From Cohnella sp. GbtcB17 (GTDB lineage Bacteria > Bacillota > Bacilli > Paenibacillales > Paenibacillaceae), in NCBI RefSeq assembly GCF_019091135.1, contig NZ_JAGXJW010000034.1, positions 1 through 64,000 of the forward strand: a stretch of DNA of 64,000 nt. The letters are read 5' to 3'. The position numbers and the translations under genes were made by a program. Under the pieces are notes generated by a model. The model was not told the DNA's origin. It worked only from the letters and a program-made list of their open reading frames with translations, and made no database searches. Positions 35,107-43,353 of this stretch are shown in pieces (position 1 is the stretch's first letter; every line of letters begins with the position of its first letter).

Positions 35107-35607
35107 ATGGACAACCGTGAATTACAGCAGTGGGTGGAGGCATTGTCTCTGCAATGGTTCGGCAGGCCTTTCCTGCACAAGGCCGCGTTCAACAGCAGGC
35201 TGAGGACGACAGGCGGCCGTTACTTCACCAAAAGCCATCATATCGAGATCAGCCCGCATCAGCTCGCAATCAATGGAGCTGAAGAGACGGAGCGCATCAT
35301 CAAGCACGAGCTGTGCCACTACCATCTGCACCTGCTCGGTCGAGGCTACCGCCATCGCGACGCCGAGTTCAAGACGCTGCTTGCGCAAGTCGGCGCCACG
35401 CTTTATTGTCAGGCGCTGCCGGGCGCCCGCCGCAGCTTGCCGGTCCGCTATCATCTGGTATGCAGGGCCTGTGGCATGTCTTATCCGCGCAAGCGCAAGA
35501 CCGATCCGCGCAAGTACGTTTGCGGCCGGTGCAAAGGCAAGCTTCGACTCGAAGAAGCCGCGCCGGAGAAGGCCGTTGCCATGGCTGGACAGGCGATGCA
35601 CAATTAG
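35107..35607 (+). CDS. SprT-like zinc metalloprotein
   Basis: A 166-residue member of the SprT family. The metallopeptidase motif is HELCH (67-71), with a further His in RGYRHRDAEFK. The C-terminal zinc ribbon has two Cys pairs (CRACGMSYPRKRKTDPRKYV, then CGRC). B. subtilis has the same gene (YdcK) beside cmpA and tex. Eukaryotic relatives cut DNA-protein crosslinks; the bacterial role is unclear. The ribosome binding site (AGGAAGG) is rather distant from the ATG. Confidence 0.9.
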   Translation: MDNRELQQWVEALSLQWFGRPFLHKAAFNSRLRTTGGRYFTKSHHIEISPHQLAINGAEETERIIKHELCHYHLHLLGRGYRHRDAEFKTLLAQVGATLYCQALPGARRSLPVRYHLVCRACGMSYPRKRKTDPRKYVCGRCKGKLRLEEAAPEKAVAMAGQAMHN

Positions 35608-35632
35608 TTTAAAAAAAGTTTGTGCACAGTGC

Positions 35633-35661
35633 TTGACTCATTTAAGGACATATGATAAATT
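35633..35661 (+). promoter_or_regulatory. Promoter of the Asn-Ser tRNA operon
   Basis: TTGACT (35633-35638), 17 bases and TAAATT (35656-35661), 28 bases before the first tRNA. Confidence 0.55.
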
Positions 35662-35688
35662 AATCAATGTCGCTTTTGAGAAAAACGT

Positions 35689-35764
35689 TCCCTGATAGCT
35701 CAGTCGGTAGAGCACTCGACTGTTAATCGAGTTGTCACAGGTTCGAGTCCTGTTCGGGGAGCCA
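35689..35764 (+). tRNA. tRNA-Asn (GTT)
   Basis: A full cloverleaf with acceptor TCCCTGA/TCGGGGA, anticodon GTT in ACTGTTAATC, T arm GGTTCGAGTCC and encoded CCA. Confidence 0.97.
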
Positions 35765-35769
35765 GTTCT

Positions 35770-35860
35770 GGAGAGATACCCAAGTGGCTCAAGGGGACCC
35801 TCTGCTAAGGGGTTAGACTGCGCAAGTGGTGCGAGGGTTCGAATCCCTCTCTCTCCGCCA
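35770..35860 (+). tRNA. tRNA-Ser (GCT)
   Basis: A class II tRNA with a long variable arm. The acceptor is GGAGAGA/TCTCTCC, the anticodon GCT (CTGCTAAG), the T loop GGTTCGAATCC, and CCA is encoded. It follows tRNA-Asn by five bases. Confidence 0.97.
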
Positions 35861-35877
35861 CTACAGCGACATGACGA

Positions 35878-35905
35878 AGGATTGCCGAATAGGCAATCCT
35901 TTTTT
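35878..35905 (+). terminator. Terminator of the Asn-Ser tRNA operon
   Basis: AGGATTGCC and GGCAATCCT form a nine-base stem with a five-base loop, followed by TTTTT. Confidence 0.92.
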
Positions 35906-35911
35906 ATTTTG

Positions 35912-36187
35912 TTTGAACACACCTCTCATGATGTCGAGCAGGGCGGGGTATTCCTGGTCAGCAACAAACACGCGGCTCACGCCGTCGAGCAGGGCGGGGT
36001 AGTCCTGGTCGGGAACAAACACGCGGTTCATGATGTCGAGCAGGGCGGGGTAGTCCTGGCCAGGAACAAACACCCCACTCACGAAGTCGAGCAGGGCGGA
36101 TTAGTCCTGGTTAGGAACAAACACGCGGGTCACTAAGTCGAGCAGGGCGGGGTAGTTCTGGTCAGGAACAAACAACCTTCTCGATGC
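35912..36187. repeat. Five-copy 51-bp tandem repeat
   Basis: Units beginning GTCGAGCAGGGCGG recur exactly every 51 bases at 35933, 35984, 36035, 36086 and 36137, with a partial unit before them. Because 51 is divisible by three, a 17-residue repeat is open on both strands (rightward VEQGGVVL-type, leftward VFVPDQDYPALLD). No start with a good ribosome binding site was found, so I treat it as non-coding. The 140 bases that follow hold nothing recognisable. Confidence 0.9.
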
Positions 36188-36326
36188 GACGCAAAGGACG
36201 AACAAGTCTCGATTAGAAACAAACAAACACGCTCATTCGAACTACATCGCTCAAATCGTGCGAATGCGAACAACGTTTACCCCCGAGCGAGACTTCCCAG
36301 TATGCCGTACAAGCAGTTACATCCCA

Positions 36327-37583
36327 TCAAGCCTTCCTGATCGCCGGCTTGTCCTTTGCACCCTGGTTAGCGACCTGCCTCGGCCGCAGCAATCCGGCTA
36401 GCGGATGGATCTCCCCGCGCAGACGCGCCACCAACATGCTTGCGGCCAGCATCGCGTAGACAGTGCCGTTGCCACCGTAGCCGAGCGCATGGAAGAGACC
36501 GGGCATCTCCGGATGCTCGCCGATGAAAGGCAGGTCGTCCGGCGATTCGCCGAATGCCCCGCTCCAGGCGTACTCGGCTTCGAAGCTGCGGCCCGGGAAC
36601 AACGCCCCGAGCTCGGCGAGCAGCTTGTCGGTTCGCGCTTGCAGCGTCCATCCGCCGTCCGCGGAGTCCCGCATGGCTTCGTCAAGCCCGCCGGCGATGA
36701 TCCGGCCGTCAGGCGTGGTGCGGAAGTAGAAGTAGGGTCGCGCGGTTTCCCACATCATCAAGTCGGGGCGCCATTCGGACGGAACCGAGTCCGGCCGCGT
36801 CGCAAGCGCGAATGTGCGGCGAAGGAGCGGTTCGCTTCCGGCAGCGCCATCGACGCCGGGGAGATAGCCTGTTGCGCGTACGACCGTGTGTGCAAGTATC
36901 TCTCCGCCGTCGCAGGTCAAGACGAACCAGTCGCCTCTTCTTCGCATGCTCGTCACGCTTGTGTGCTCGAAGACGCGGACACCGCTGCGTGCCGCCTGCG
37001 CGATCAAGCCGTGGGCGAAGCGAACGGGATTGAGCTCGGCATCGCCATGCGTCACGAGCGCTTCGGGATAACGCGCCTTGAAGCCGGGACCGACTCCTGC
37101 GGGGGAGCCCCAATCGGCAGCAAAGCCATGCCGGCGGAGCATCTCGTATTCACGGCGCAGCTTAGTCGCGTCGCCGGTCTCCGAGGCGCAGTAGAGGCTG
37201 GCGCGGGCGCGATAGCCGCCGTCTTGTGGAATGGCGGCCGCGAGCAAGCTAAGGTCGTTCACGGCCTTATAGCTATGCGCGTAAAACGCGACCGCGTCCT
37301 TTTCGCCGATCCGGTCCGCCAATTCGCTTAGCATGATATCGCTCGAATACTGGATGAGGCCCGTATTGGCGGCCGTGCTGGCGCAAGCGACCCGTTTCTC
37401 TTCGACGAGTACGGCGGGAATGTCGGCTTCTGCGAGGGTTGCCGCGCAGATCGCGCCGGTCATTCCGCCGCCGACGATCGCGACCTGCGTCATCGCGCGT
37501 TCGCGCAGAGAGGGATATGTAGGGAAGAAAGACATCGTTTTTGGCCAGTACAGGGAACCGTCGTGCAGCTTGAATTCATTCAT
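36327..37583 (-). CDS. FAD-dependent amino-acid oxidoreductase (DAO/glycine oxidase type)
   Basis: A 418-residue flavoprotein. The dinucleotide-binding motif VAIVGGGMTGAICAATL lies at about 33-50, unusually after a 30-residue N-terminal extension (NEFKLHDGSLYWPKTM) seen in some DAO-family proteins such as putative gamma-glutamylputrescine oxidases. The C-terminal FAD contact is present (GLFHALGYGGNGTVYAMLA), and the substrate domain lies in between. The substrate cannot be read from sequence; D-amino acids or N-alkylated amines are typical. The ATG at 37583 follows AAAGGGG. It stands alone. Confidence 0.85.
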   Translation of the reverse strand: MNEFKLHDGSLYWPKTMSFFPTYPSLRERAMTQVAIVGGGMTGAICAATLAEADIPAVLVEEKRVACASTAANTGLIQYSSDIMLSELADRIGEKDAVAFYAHSYKAVNDLSLLAAAIPQDGGYRARASLYCASETGDATKLRREYEMLRRHGFAADWGSPAGVGPGFKARYPEALVTHGDAELNPVRFAHGLIAQAARSGVRVFEHTSVTSMRRRGDWFVLTCDGGEILAHTVVRATGYLPGVDGAAGSEPLLRRTFALATRPDSVPSEWRPDLMMWETARPYFYFRTTPDGRIIAGGLDEAMRDSADGGWTLQARTDKLLAELGALFPGRSFEAEYAWSGAFGESPDDLPFIGEHPEMPGLFHALGYGGNGTVYAMLAASMLVARLRGEIHPLAGLLRPRQVANQGAKDKPAIRKA

Positions 37584-37667
37584 AACGAATAGCCCCTTTG
37601 TCGAATCCGTATTACTTCTTGCTTAACCGGATACAACAACCGTTGAAACGAGGGGCGAGGCGGGCGA

Positions 37668-38609
37668 TTACAGCCATTTTTTTCGCTTATAGAACCACCA
37701 GAGAGATCCTGCAATTACAGCCATGACGAGCAGCACGGCGGGGTAGCCGTATTTCCAGCGCAGCTCGGGCATATCGTGGAAGTTCATGCCGTACAGGCCG
37801 ACGACAAAGGTCAGGGGGAGGAAAATGGAGCTGACGATCGTGAGCGTCTTCATGATCTCGTTCATGCGATCCGACTTCATGTTGATCTGCAGCTCGAGGA
37901 GACCCGACAGCGACTCGCGGAAGCCGTCAATCGAATCGAGCACGCGCGATACATGATCGTAGATATCGATGAAATATACATCCGCTTCCTCTCTGGTATA
38001 AGGAAACTGATGATGCGTCAGCTGCGCGAGCGCCGCTTTTTCGTCCGCCATAATGCGCCTGATCGTATGGAGCTTCCTTTTGAGGCGAAAAACGTCTCCG
38101 GCGATCTTGACATGCGGATTGCGGAAGACGGCCCGCTCGTGTTTGTCGAGCACGTTTTCCACCTTGTCGGTCAGATCCGCATAGTCGTCGACGCAGCGGT
38201 CGAGCAGGCGGTAGAGGATGACGCCGGAAAAAGTCATGAAGCGTTCGGGCGCGGCGCGGAAGTCCCGCTCCGCCGCTTCGACCGAGCTCGCGGACTGAGG
38301 GGCTACCGTGATGACGTAGTTGGGGCCGATGACATGCTCCGTCTCGATCGTCGTCAGATCCTGTCCGACCTCGAAGAAGGTGAGGAGCAGATGTTTGTCG
38401 TAGCGGTCGAGCTTGGGACGCTGGTTCAGCTTGACGCAGTCCTCGACGATAAGCGGATGACAGCAGAACACATCTCGCAGCACGCGCTCGATCTCCTCCT
38501 GCGAGGCGGCGATCAGCGGCACCCAGGCGACTTCGCCCTCGCTAGGCACCCGCACGGCCGTCTCCTCCACGCGCTGCGTCGATTCGTTATATAGAAGCAT
38601 TTGAGTCAT
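37668..38609 (-). CDS. corA: CorA-family magnesium/cobalt channel
   Basis: A 313-residue CorA channel subunit. It has a large cytoplasmic N-terminal domain, a long stalk helix, and two C-terminal membrane helices. The signature YGMN (VVGLYGMNFHDMPELRWK) follows the first helix, and a basic tail (WWFYKRKKW) ends the protein. The pentamer imports Mg2+. ATG 38609 is chosen because AAAGGGG precedes it; an upstream ATG at 38645 lacks a site. Terminator and partner genes are not seen. Confidence 0.95.
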   Translation of the reverse strand: MTQMLLYNESTQRVEETAVRVPSEGEVAWVPLIAASQEEIERVLRDVFCCHPLIVEDCVKLNQRPKLDRYDKHLLLTFFEVGQDLTTIETEHVIGPNYVITVAPQSASSVEAAERDFRAAPERFMTFSGVILYRLLDRCVDDYADLTDKVENVLDKHERAVFRNPHVKIAGDVFRLKRKLHTIRRIMADEKAALAQLTHHQFPYTREEADVYFIDIYDHVSRVLDSIDGFRESLSGLLELQINMKSDRMNEIMKTLTIVSSIFLPLTFVVGLYGMNFHDMPELRWKYGYPAVLLVMAVIAGSLWWFYKRKKWL

Positions 38610-38678
38610 GATGGATGCCCCTTTCTTGGTCTTAGCATACACCACAAAAAAACTTTTAAAAAATTGCGTAAAGGTACT

Positions 38679-38706
38679 TGCGAATCGGCAAAGCGTGTTA
38701 TATAAT
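38679..38706 (+). promoter_or_regulatory. Promoter of the Glu-Lys-Leu tRNA operon
   Basis: TTGCGA (from 38679) and TATAAT (38701-38706) with a spacer of about 16 bases. The tRNA genes begin 54 bases later. Confidence 0.7.
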
Positions 38707-38759
38707 CATTTTTGTCGCCCGAGAGGGAACGAGATAAACAAGCGAATTGATGCTAATGC

Positions 38760-38834
38760 GGCCCGTTGGTCAAGCGGTTAAGACACCTCCCTTTCACGGA
38801 GGTAACGGGGGTTCGATTCCCCCACGGGTCACCA
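38760..38834 (+). tRNA. tRNA-Glu (TTC)
   Basis: Acceptor GGCCCGT/ACGGGTC, anticodon TTC (CTTTCAC), T arm GGTTCGATTCC and encoded CCA; 75 bases. Confidence 0.97.
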
Positions 38835-38844
38835 ACTTCAGTAC

Positions 38845-38920
38845 GAGCCATTAGCTCAGTTGGTAGAGCACCTGACTTTTAATCAGGGTGTCGAAGGTTC
38901 GAGTCCTTCATGGCTCACCA
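38845..38920 (+). tRNA. tRNA-Lys (TTT)
   Basis: Acceptor GAGCCAT/ATGGCTC, anticodon TTT (GACTTTTAATC), T arm GGTTCGAGTCC and encoded CCA. Confidence 0.97.
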
Positions 38921-39010
38921 CCTTCGATCGGCAAGATCGGTTGACGCAAGGAAGACGCTTCAAGAAGTTCCCCGGCACTGCCGCTTGGAGAACATCAACA
39001 CTTTAATTAT

Positions 39011-39096
39011 GCGGTCGTGGCGGAATGGCAGACGCACCAGCTTGAGGGGCTGGCGGTAGCAATACCGTGGAGGTTCGAGTCCTCTCGACCGCACCA
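39011..39096 (+). tRNA. tRNA-Leu (GAG)
   Basis: A class II tRNA with variable arm. Acceptor GCGGTCG/CGACCGC, anticodon GAG (CTTGAGGG), T arm GGTTCGAGTCC and encoded CCA. An integrase relic lies just beyond it, the usual arrangement at tRNA attachment sites. Confidence 0.97.
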
Positions 39097-39110
39097 TAAC
39101 TCAAATGATG

Positions 39111-39137
39111 AAATCCCTTGATGCATGAGGGATTTTT
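39111..39137 (+). terminator. Terminator of the Glu-Lys-Leu tRNA operon
   Basis: AAATCCCT and AGGGATTT flank a nine-base loop and lead into a run of T residues. Confidence 0.88.
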
Positions 39138-39186
39138 TTATTTTTACCGGAGCGGTGAGGGTTCGATCGTTGGGGAATGCTTGTTC

Positions 39187-39833
39187 TTATTTTCGTGCGT
39201 GGAAGCGACGAGGGAGCGAACTTTCAATTCGTACCTGCGCGCGGATCGAACTGGTCGAACTTGTCCGCTGTCGCCCGGCTCGCCTTTTCGTGACATGCGC
39301 ATCCAGATCAGCTGTAATTGAATACTGGGAGTGACGCGAACGTTCTTGGATAATCTTCAGATCCGTGTCGTTCTCCAGTAATAACGTTGCGGTCGTGTGC
39401 CGAAGGTCATGCAGCCGAATATGTTTCAACTCATGCCGCGCGAGGAATTTCTTCCACCATTGCGACGGATTCGAAAAGTACATTGTTTCCCGTAGCCGGC
39501 ATGGAATACATATCGACGTCCGTCCGTACTTTTCCATTTGTCTCGCATCTGCATGTAATTCTTTTTCCACGATCGTTCATATTTCTTTAGCTCGTCCATA
39601 TACCACTTTGGCATATCAACCGTGGCTTCGGAATCTTCCGTCTTGGGGGCCGCGATAATCGCTTTTCCATCCACGGTCAATGAGATGCTCTCGTCGACCC
39701 GGATTGTTCCGGCTTCGAAGTCCACATCATCCCACGTCGGGGCCACTAACTCACCGCGCCCGAAGCCGCCGATCAGAGCTCCAAGCATAAACAGCCTCCA
39801 CATTGCGCCTTGCCGACGCGACGCAGAGGCCAA
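39187..39833 (-). pseudogene. Tyrosine recombinase (phage integrase) relic
   Basis: Two frames together give the C-terminal two thirds of a phage integrase. The first runs MLGALIGGFGRGELVAPTWD to about 39480; the second continues with WWKKFLARHELKHIRLHDLR (catalytic H-x-L-R) and IIQERSRHSQYSITADLDAH. A frameshift separates them near 39480-39510, where the same segment YGK-TMYFSNPSQWW is split. The catalytic Tyr expected before 'AHV' is Asp (ITADLDAHV), and the usual LGH is SRH. The N-terminal domain is missing. It therefore cannot be active. The site beside tRNA-Leu suggests an old integration at that gene. Confidence 0.88.
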
Positions 39834-40042
39834 TTACGCCTACTACGTCCTCCACTAATTAAAAATCCTGCCTCATTCCTTGGTGCAGATAGCCGTCACG
39901 AGTGGGCAGCCATCTTCTATGCCATGATTGATATTCGTGTCGAAAGAAAACGTAAAGACAAAATAAATAGAAAAAAATAGTAGCCTTCACAGTATTCCGT
40001 CTGTTATATTTAGGACATATTTCCTGATATGGAGGATGCAGA

Positions 40043-40372
40043 ATGACAGGTTCTAAAGTACTAAAGTGGGTTACGGGTGCTCTTGAAATATTCTTGGGTA
40101 TCCCCGTTCTCGGAGGATTGATAGTAATTGGTTTTTCGTACGTTCCGCTTTTCGTAATGTTCGTACTGCATATCGTAACGTTGGTTCTTTCCACAAAAAA
40201 TCAAGAAGTGAAGTATGGATCAATTCTAGGGATCGTAACCTCGTTAGTAGCATGGATTCCGTTCGTGGGTATGATCATGCACATTATCACAGGTATTCTT
40301 TTGATGGTTAGTGCTGCAAAAAAAGAACAGAATCAAACATACATTCAACCACCTGCTCCTGGTGGATTTTAA
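40043..40372 (+). CDS. Small membrane protein, three hydrophobic segments
   Basis: A 109-residue protein with hydrophobic segments at about 12-30, 32-52 and 63-93 and a polar, Pro-rich tail (YIQPPAPGGF). The plan resembles the DUF4064-like group of Bacillales membrane proteins, but the family is not certain. GGAGG lies nine bases before the ATG. The DNA is clearly AT-richer than the neighbours, suggesting transfer. A weak hairpin with a T-rich tail follows at about 40388-40430. Confidence 0.7.
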   Translation: MTGSKVLKWVTGALEIFLGIPVLGGLIVIGFSYVPLFVMFVLHIVTLVLSTKNQEVKYGSILGIVTSLVAWIPFVGMIMHIITGILLMVSAAKKEQNQTYIQPPAPGGF

Positions 40373-40485
40373 GAGTCGAATACACTGACGCCTCCACTAA
40401 AAAGCGGGGGCATTTTTATTTTTTAAATGTAGTACTGAGGTGAAACGATGGCGATGGTCAGCGCAAGACTGCAAACTGGCTGTAA

Positions 40486-40812
40486 GTGCGGACGTATCAC
40501 GACGGCTATCATCTGTTCGACAAGGAGATGCTGTTCAACCTGAAGGACGATCCGTTCGAGCAGCATAACGTAGCCGGCGTGCGTCCGGAGCTGTGCAAGG
40601 AAACCGTCTATCTTCTATATGAATGGCAGGACGGCATTATGGCGTCGATGAAGCATGACGTCGACCCGCTTTGGATGGTCATCAAGGAAGGCGGCCCGGC
40701 GCATGCGAAGGGCGAGCTGCCACGTTATGTCGAGCGGCTGAAGGAGACGGGCCGAGGTCATTCCGTTCCCGAGCTAATGAAACGCCACCCTGCCGAGTTA
40801 GAGTCTCGATAA
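40486..40812 (+). pseudogene. C-terminal fragment of a sulfatase
   Basis: About 108 residues with the end pattern of an arylsulfatase: VRTYHDGYHLFDKEMLFNLK, then DDPFEQHNVAGVRPEL. The catalytic N-terminal domain with the C/S-x-P-S-R motif is absent, and the fragment has no ribosome binding site of its own. It is best read as a gene remnant left by deletion. Confidence 0.75.
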
Positions 40813-40870
40813 GGGCTACTGCGTGCGTGTTATACTAAAGGCAACCTAGCGAAAAATGAGGGACGCCCAG

Positions 40871-41372
40871 ATGAACATAAGCACAGCCCGCCGCGCGACG
40901 CTTCTCCCGTTAACCGCATTGCTGTGCCTGTCCGCGTTGTCAGCGTGCCGTTAGGCAGTTCCGAGCGGCACCGGGAAGACTTCCAATGCGGAGCCCGTCA
41001 CGCTTCAAATCATGCTATAGGGGGACAAGCCCAGACACTTCGACGACGTGGTCGCCGAATTCGAGCGGCAAACAATGGATACACTTCGCCCGAAGCTCGA
41101 CGTGACCTTTACGCCCCAGGCCGACTACGTCAACAATCTCAAGCTCTAGCTCGAGCTCGCGGCGGGCGGCCCGGTCGATATCGCGATTGCGGCGGCGGAC
41201 TTGTCGCCTTCCGGTCGCCCTACTGGGGAAGGACTTACGTAAGCTTCAATCCGGGCGATTAGGACTACCCGCTCAAGGCGGTCAGCCCGAACGGCGGACC
41301 GGGGGGCTGGGAGTACTTTGTGTGGGGAGCCGCAAACGTTCCTAACGCCACGATCGTGTCGCGTTCTCAACC
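40871..41372 (+). pseudogene. Degraded sugar-ABC solute-binding lipoprotein
   Basis: The start MNISTARRATLLPLTALLCL with lipobox LSAC is followed by several in-frame stops (after the lipobox, after LQIML and after NNLKL). Between the stops the frame still reads like an extracellular solute-binding protein: VTLQIML, FDDVVAEFERQT, VTFTPQADYVNNL and LELAAGGPVDIAIA. The tail LKAVSPNGGPGGWEYFVWG survives in another frame after a further stop. Clearly non-functional. Confidence 0.8.
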
Positions 41373-41414
41373 AAAAGGGATGAAGCCGAAGGCTGCTCGG
41401 CTTCATCCCTTTTT
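41373..41414. terminator. Symmetrical terminator, both directions
   Basis: A 17-base stem (41373-41389 with 41397-41413) has an A run on the left and a T run on the right, so it can stop the leftward FAH operon as well as rightward transcription. Confidence 0.92.
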
Positions 41415-41433
41415 GCGTTTCACCGCCCGTTGC

Positions 41434-42327
41434 CTATTCGTCCACCATCCGGTTCGTGAGCGAGCCCAGCTTTTCGATCTCGATCGTGACGATGTCGCCG
41501 TGCTTCAGGTACACGCGCTCCTCGGGCGGGCGGCCGAGGACGACGCCTTCCGGCGTGCCGGTCAAGATGACGTCGCCCGGATACAGCGTCATATGCTGCG
41601 ACACGTAGCTGACGATCTCGTCGCACGGGAAGATCATGTCCGACGTGTTGGAGTTCTGCCGCACTTCTCCGTTGACGAGCGATCGCATGGCAAGCGCGTT
41701 CGGATCGCCGACTTCTTCGGACGTGACGAGGTACGGTCCGAGCGGACTGAATTTGTCGAGCGATTTGCCGAGCAGCCATTGATGCGTGCGCATCTGCAGG
41801 TCTCTCGCGGACAGATCGTTGACGCAGCAGTAGCCGAATACGTAGTCCAGCGCTTCGTCCTTGCTTACGTATTTGGCGTCCCGGCCGATGACGATGGCGA
41901 GCTCCGCTTCGTAATCGACCTCGCTCGTCACCCGGTTCGGCAGCGGGATCTCGTCGCCATGGGCGGCAAGCGTATTGCTGAATTTGTTGAACAGGATCGG
42001 GTATTCCGGGATCGGCGCGTTCGATTCTTCGGCATGCTTGCGATAGTTTAAGCCGATGCAGATGATCTTGCCCGGTGCGGTCACGCACGGGCCGAACCGG
42101 ACGTCGCTCTCCTGCAGCAGGAAGGCTTGCGGCGATGCCGGCAATTGACCGATATAACGTTCGACCGCAGCGACCGCTTCTTTTCCGCCGCGAATCAAGT
42201 CCATTGCTTCAGTGGGCACGCCCTGCGCCGGCACGGCTTCCAGCGCTTTGCGCAGATGCACGATTTGTTCTCCTCTAACAACGCCCAAAGCGAGCTTATC
42301 TTCTTCCCGAATTGTTACGAATCTCAT
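41434..42327 (-). CDS. Fumarylacetoacetate hydrolase-family protein
   Basis: A 297-residue FAH-fold enzyme that hydrolyses or decarboxylates 2,4-diketo acids. The metal site is seen in SEVDYEAELAIVIGRDAK (Glu and Asp ligands), with LSARDLQMRTHQWLLGKSLD and GDVILTGTPEGVVLGRPPEE completing the C-terminal domain. GAAGGAG lies before the ATG. It follows the SDR gene by 35 bases in one leftward operon. SDR plus FAH suits the non-phosphorylative L-fucose/L-rhamnose route (2-keto-3-deoxy sugar acid oxidised, then hydrolysed), but aromatic breakdown is also possible. Confidence 0.9.
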   Translation of the reverse strand: MRFVTIREEDKLALGVVRGEQIVHLRKALEAVPAQGVPTEAMDLIRGGKEAVAAVERYIGQLPASPQAFLLQESDVRFGPCVTAPGKIICIGLNYRKHAEESNAPIPEYPILFNKFSNTLAAHGDEIPLPNRVTSEVDYEAELAIVIGRDAKYVSKDEALDYVFGYCCVNDLSARDLQMRTHQWLLGKSLDKFSPLGPYLVTSEEVGDPNALAMRSLVNGEVRQNSNTSDMIFPCDEIVSYVSQHMTLYPGDVILTGTPEGVVLGRPPEERVYLKHGDIVTIEIEKLGSLTNRMVDE

Positions 42328-42362
42328 CGCTTAAGTCTCCTTCTCGCAGTATCTAAAACGTA

Positions 42363-43136
42363 TTATGCATTTTTGCCGAACGTGACGCCGCCGTCGATAT
42401 AGAGAGGCGAGCCCATCATAAATCCGGCTTCGTCCGAAGCGAGGAACAGCGCGGCATTCGCCACGTCCTCGGGCTTGCCGAGCTCGCCGCTGAGCTGGCG
42501 GCTCTTGATGGCTTCGATCGCCTTTTCCGGCTCGTCGTAGGACGTTTTCAAGTAGTTCTCGACGAACGGTGTAAAGATGGTGCCCGGGAGCAGTGCGTTT
42601 ACGCGGATGCCGTAAGGCGCGTAGTCCACCTGCATCGACTTGGTCAAGGCGAGGACGGCGCCTTTGGAGGCGGCGTAGGAGGCGCGGCGGGCAAGCCCGA
42701 TCTCGGCGATGCAGGACGACATGTTGATGATGCAGCCGGATTTGCGCGCCATCATGCTCGGCAGCACATACTTGCTTGGCAAAAAAACGCCGGCGATGTT
42801 GACGCGCATCACTCTGTCCCATTGCTCGAGCTCCAGCTCGTGCAGCGCGCCGACGCCGCTGATGCCGGCATTGTTGAAGAGCACGTCGACGCGCCCATAC
42901 GCTTGGAGGGCGGTCTGCGCCATTTGCTCCATATCGGCCGGCGACGTGACGTCGCCGGGGATATACAGGGCGCTGCCGCCGCTTTTGTTGATCTCGTCAA
43001 CCGTCTCCCGGCCCTTCGCTTGATCGAGGTCGTTCACGATGACGGTTGCGCCTTCTTGCGCGAAGCGCAAGGCGGAGCTTTTACCGATGCCGGAGCCCGA
43101 ACCCGTAATCAAACACACTTTGCCGTCCAGCCTCAT
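42363..43136 (-). CDS. Short-chain dehydrogenase/reductase
   Basis: A 257-residue classical SDR. The NAD-binding motif is TGSGSGIGKSSALRFAQEGA, the structural NNAGISG is present, and the catalytic tetrad includes Ser (NMSSCIAE) and Y-x-x-x-K (ASYAASKGAV). The C-terminus DEAGFMMGSPLYIDGGVTFG is typical. It is the first gene of a leftward operon with the FAH enzyme and lies behind a site matching the candidate IclR operator. A 2-keto-3-deoxy sugar acid dehydrogenase role is inferred from the partner gene. Confidence 0.9.
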   Translation of the reverse strand: MRLDGKVCLITGSGSGIGKSSALRFAQEGATVIVNDLDQAKGRETVDEINKSGGSALYIPGDVTSPADMEQMAQTALQAYGRVDVLFNNAGISGVGALHELELEQWDRVMRVNIAGVFLPSKYVLPSMMARKSGCIINMSSCIAEIGLARRASYAASKGAVLALTKSMQVDYAPYGIRVNALLPGTIFTPFVENYLKTSYDEPEKAIEAIKSRQLSGELGKPEDVANAALFLASDEAGFMMGSPLYIDGGVTFGKNA

Positions 43137-43157
43137 AAGCGGTATTCACATCCTTAA

Positions 43158-43192
43158 GTTTATTATATAAAACCAAATTTATTATATAAAAC
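43158..43192. promoter_or_regulatory. Candidate IclR operator before the SDR-FAH operon
   Basis: Two direct TTTATTATATAAAAC copies flank CAAA. Read leftward, AATAAATTTGGTTTTAT closely resembles the palindrome in front of the IclR gene (44131-44149). Confidence 0.55.
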
Positions 43193-43227
43193 AAATATAG
43201 CATTCGCCTTTGCGCCGGTCAACGAAA

Positions 43228-43275
43228 AAAGAACCCGCTTTCACGCGCCAAAGGCGGCGAAAACGAGTCCTTTCC
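43228..43275 (-). terminator. Terminator of the IclR gene
   Basis: An imperfect hairpin formed by GAACCCGCTTTC and GAAAACGAGTC with a run of six T residues on the leftward strand. Confidence 0.55.
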
Positions 43276-43353
43276 GATTCTCAATCAGGATCTGTATTCG
43301 AATCGGTCTTCTTATTCGAGCCTAATCTTTCGAAACCCAGACCCAATCTCCAT

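Noticed and set aside
35732..36136. Rightward frame crossing tRNA-Ser and the 51-bp repeats
   Set aside because: It begins inside tRNA-Asn, runs through tRNA-Ser and the terminator, and lacks a ribosome binding site.
35912..36187. CRISPR array
   Set aside because: The repeats are contiguous 51-bp tandem units without unique spacers, and no cas gene is near.
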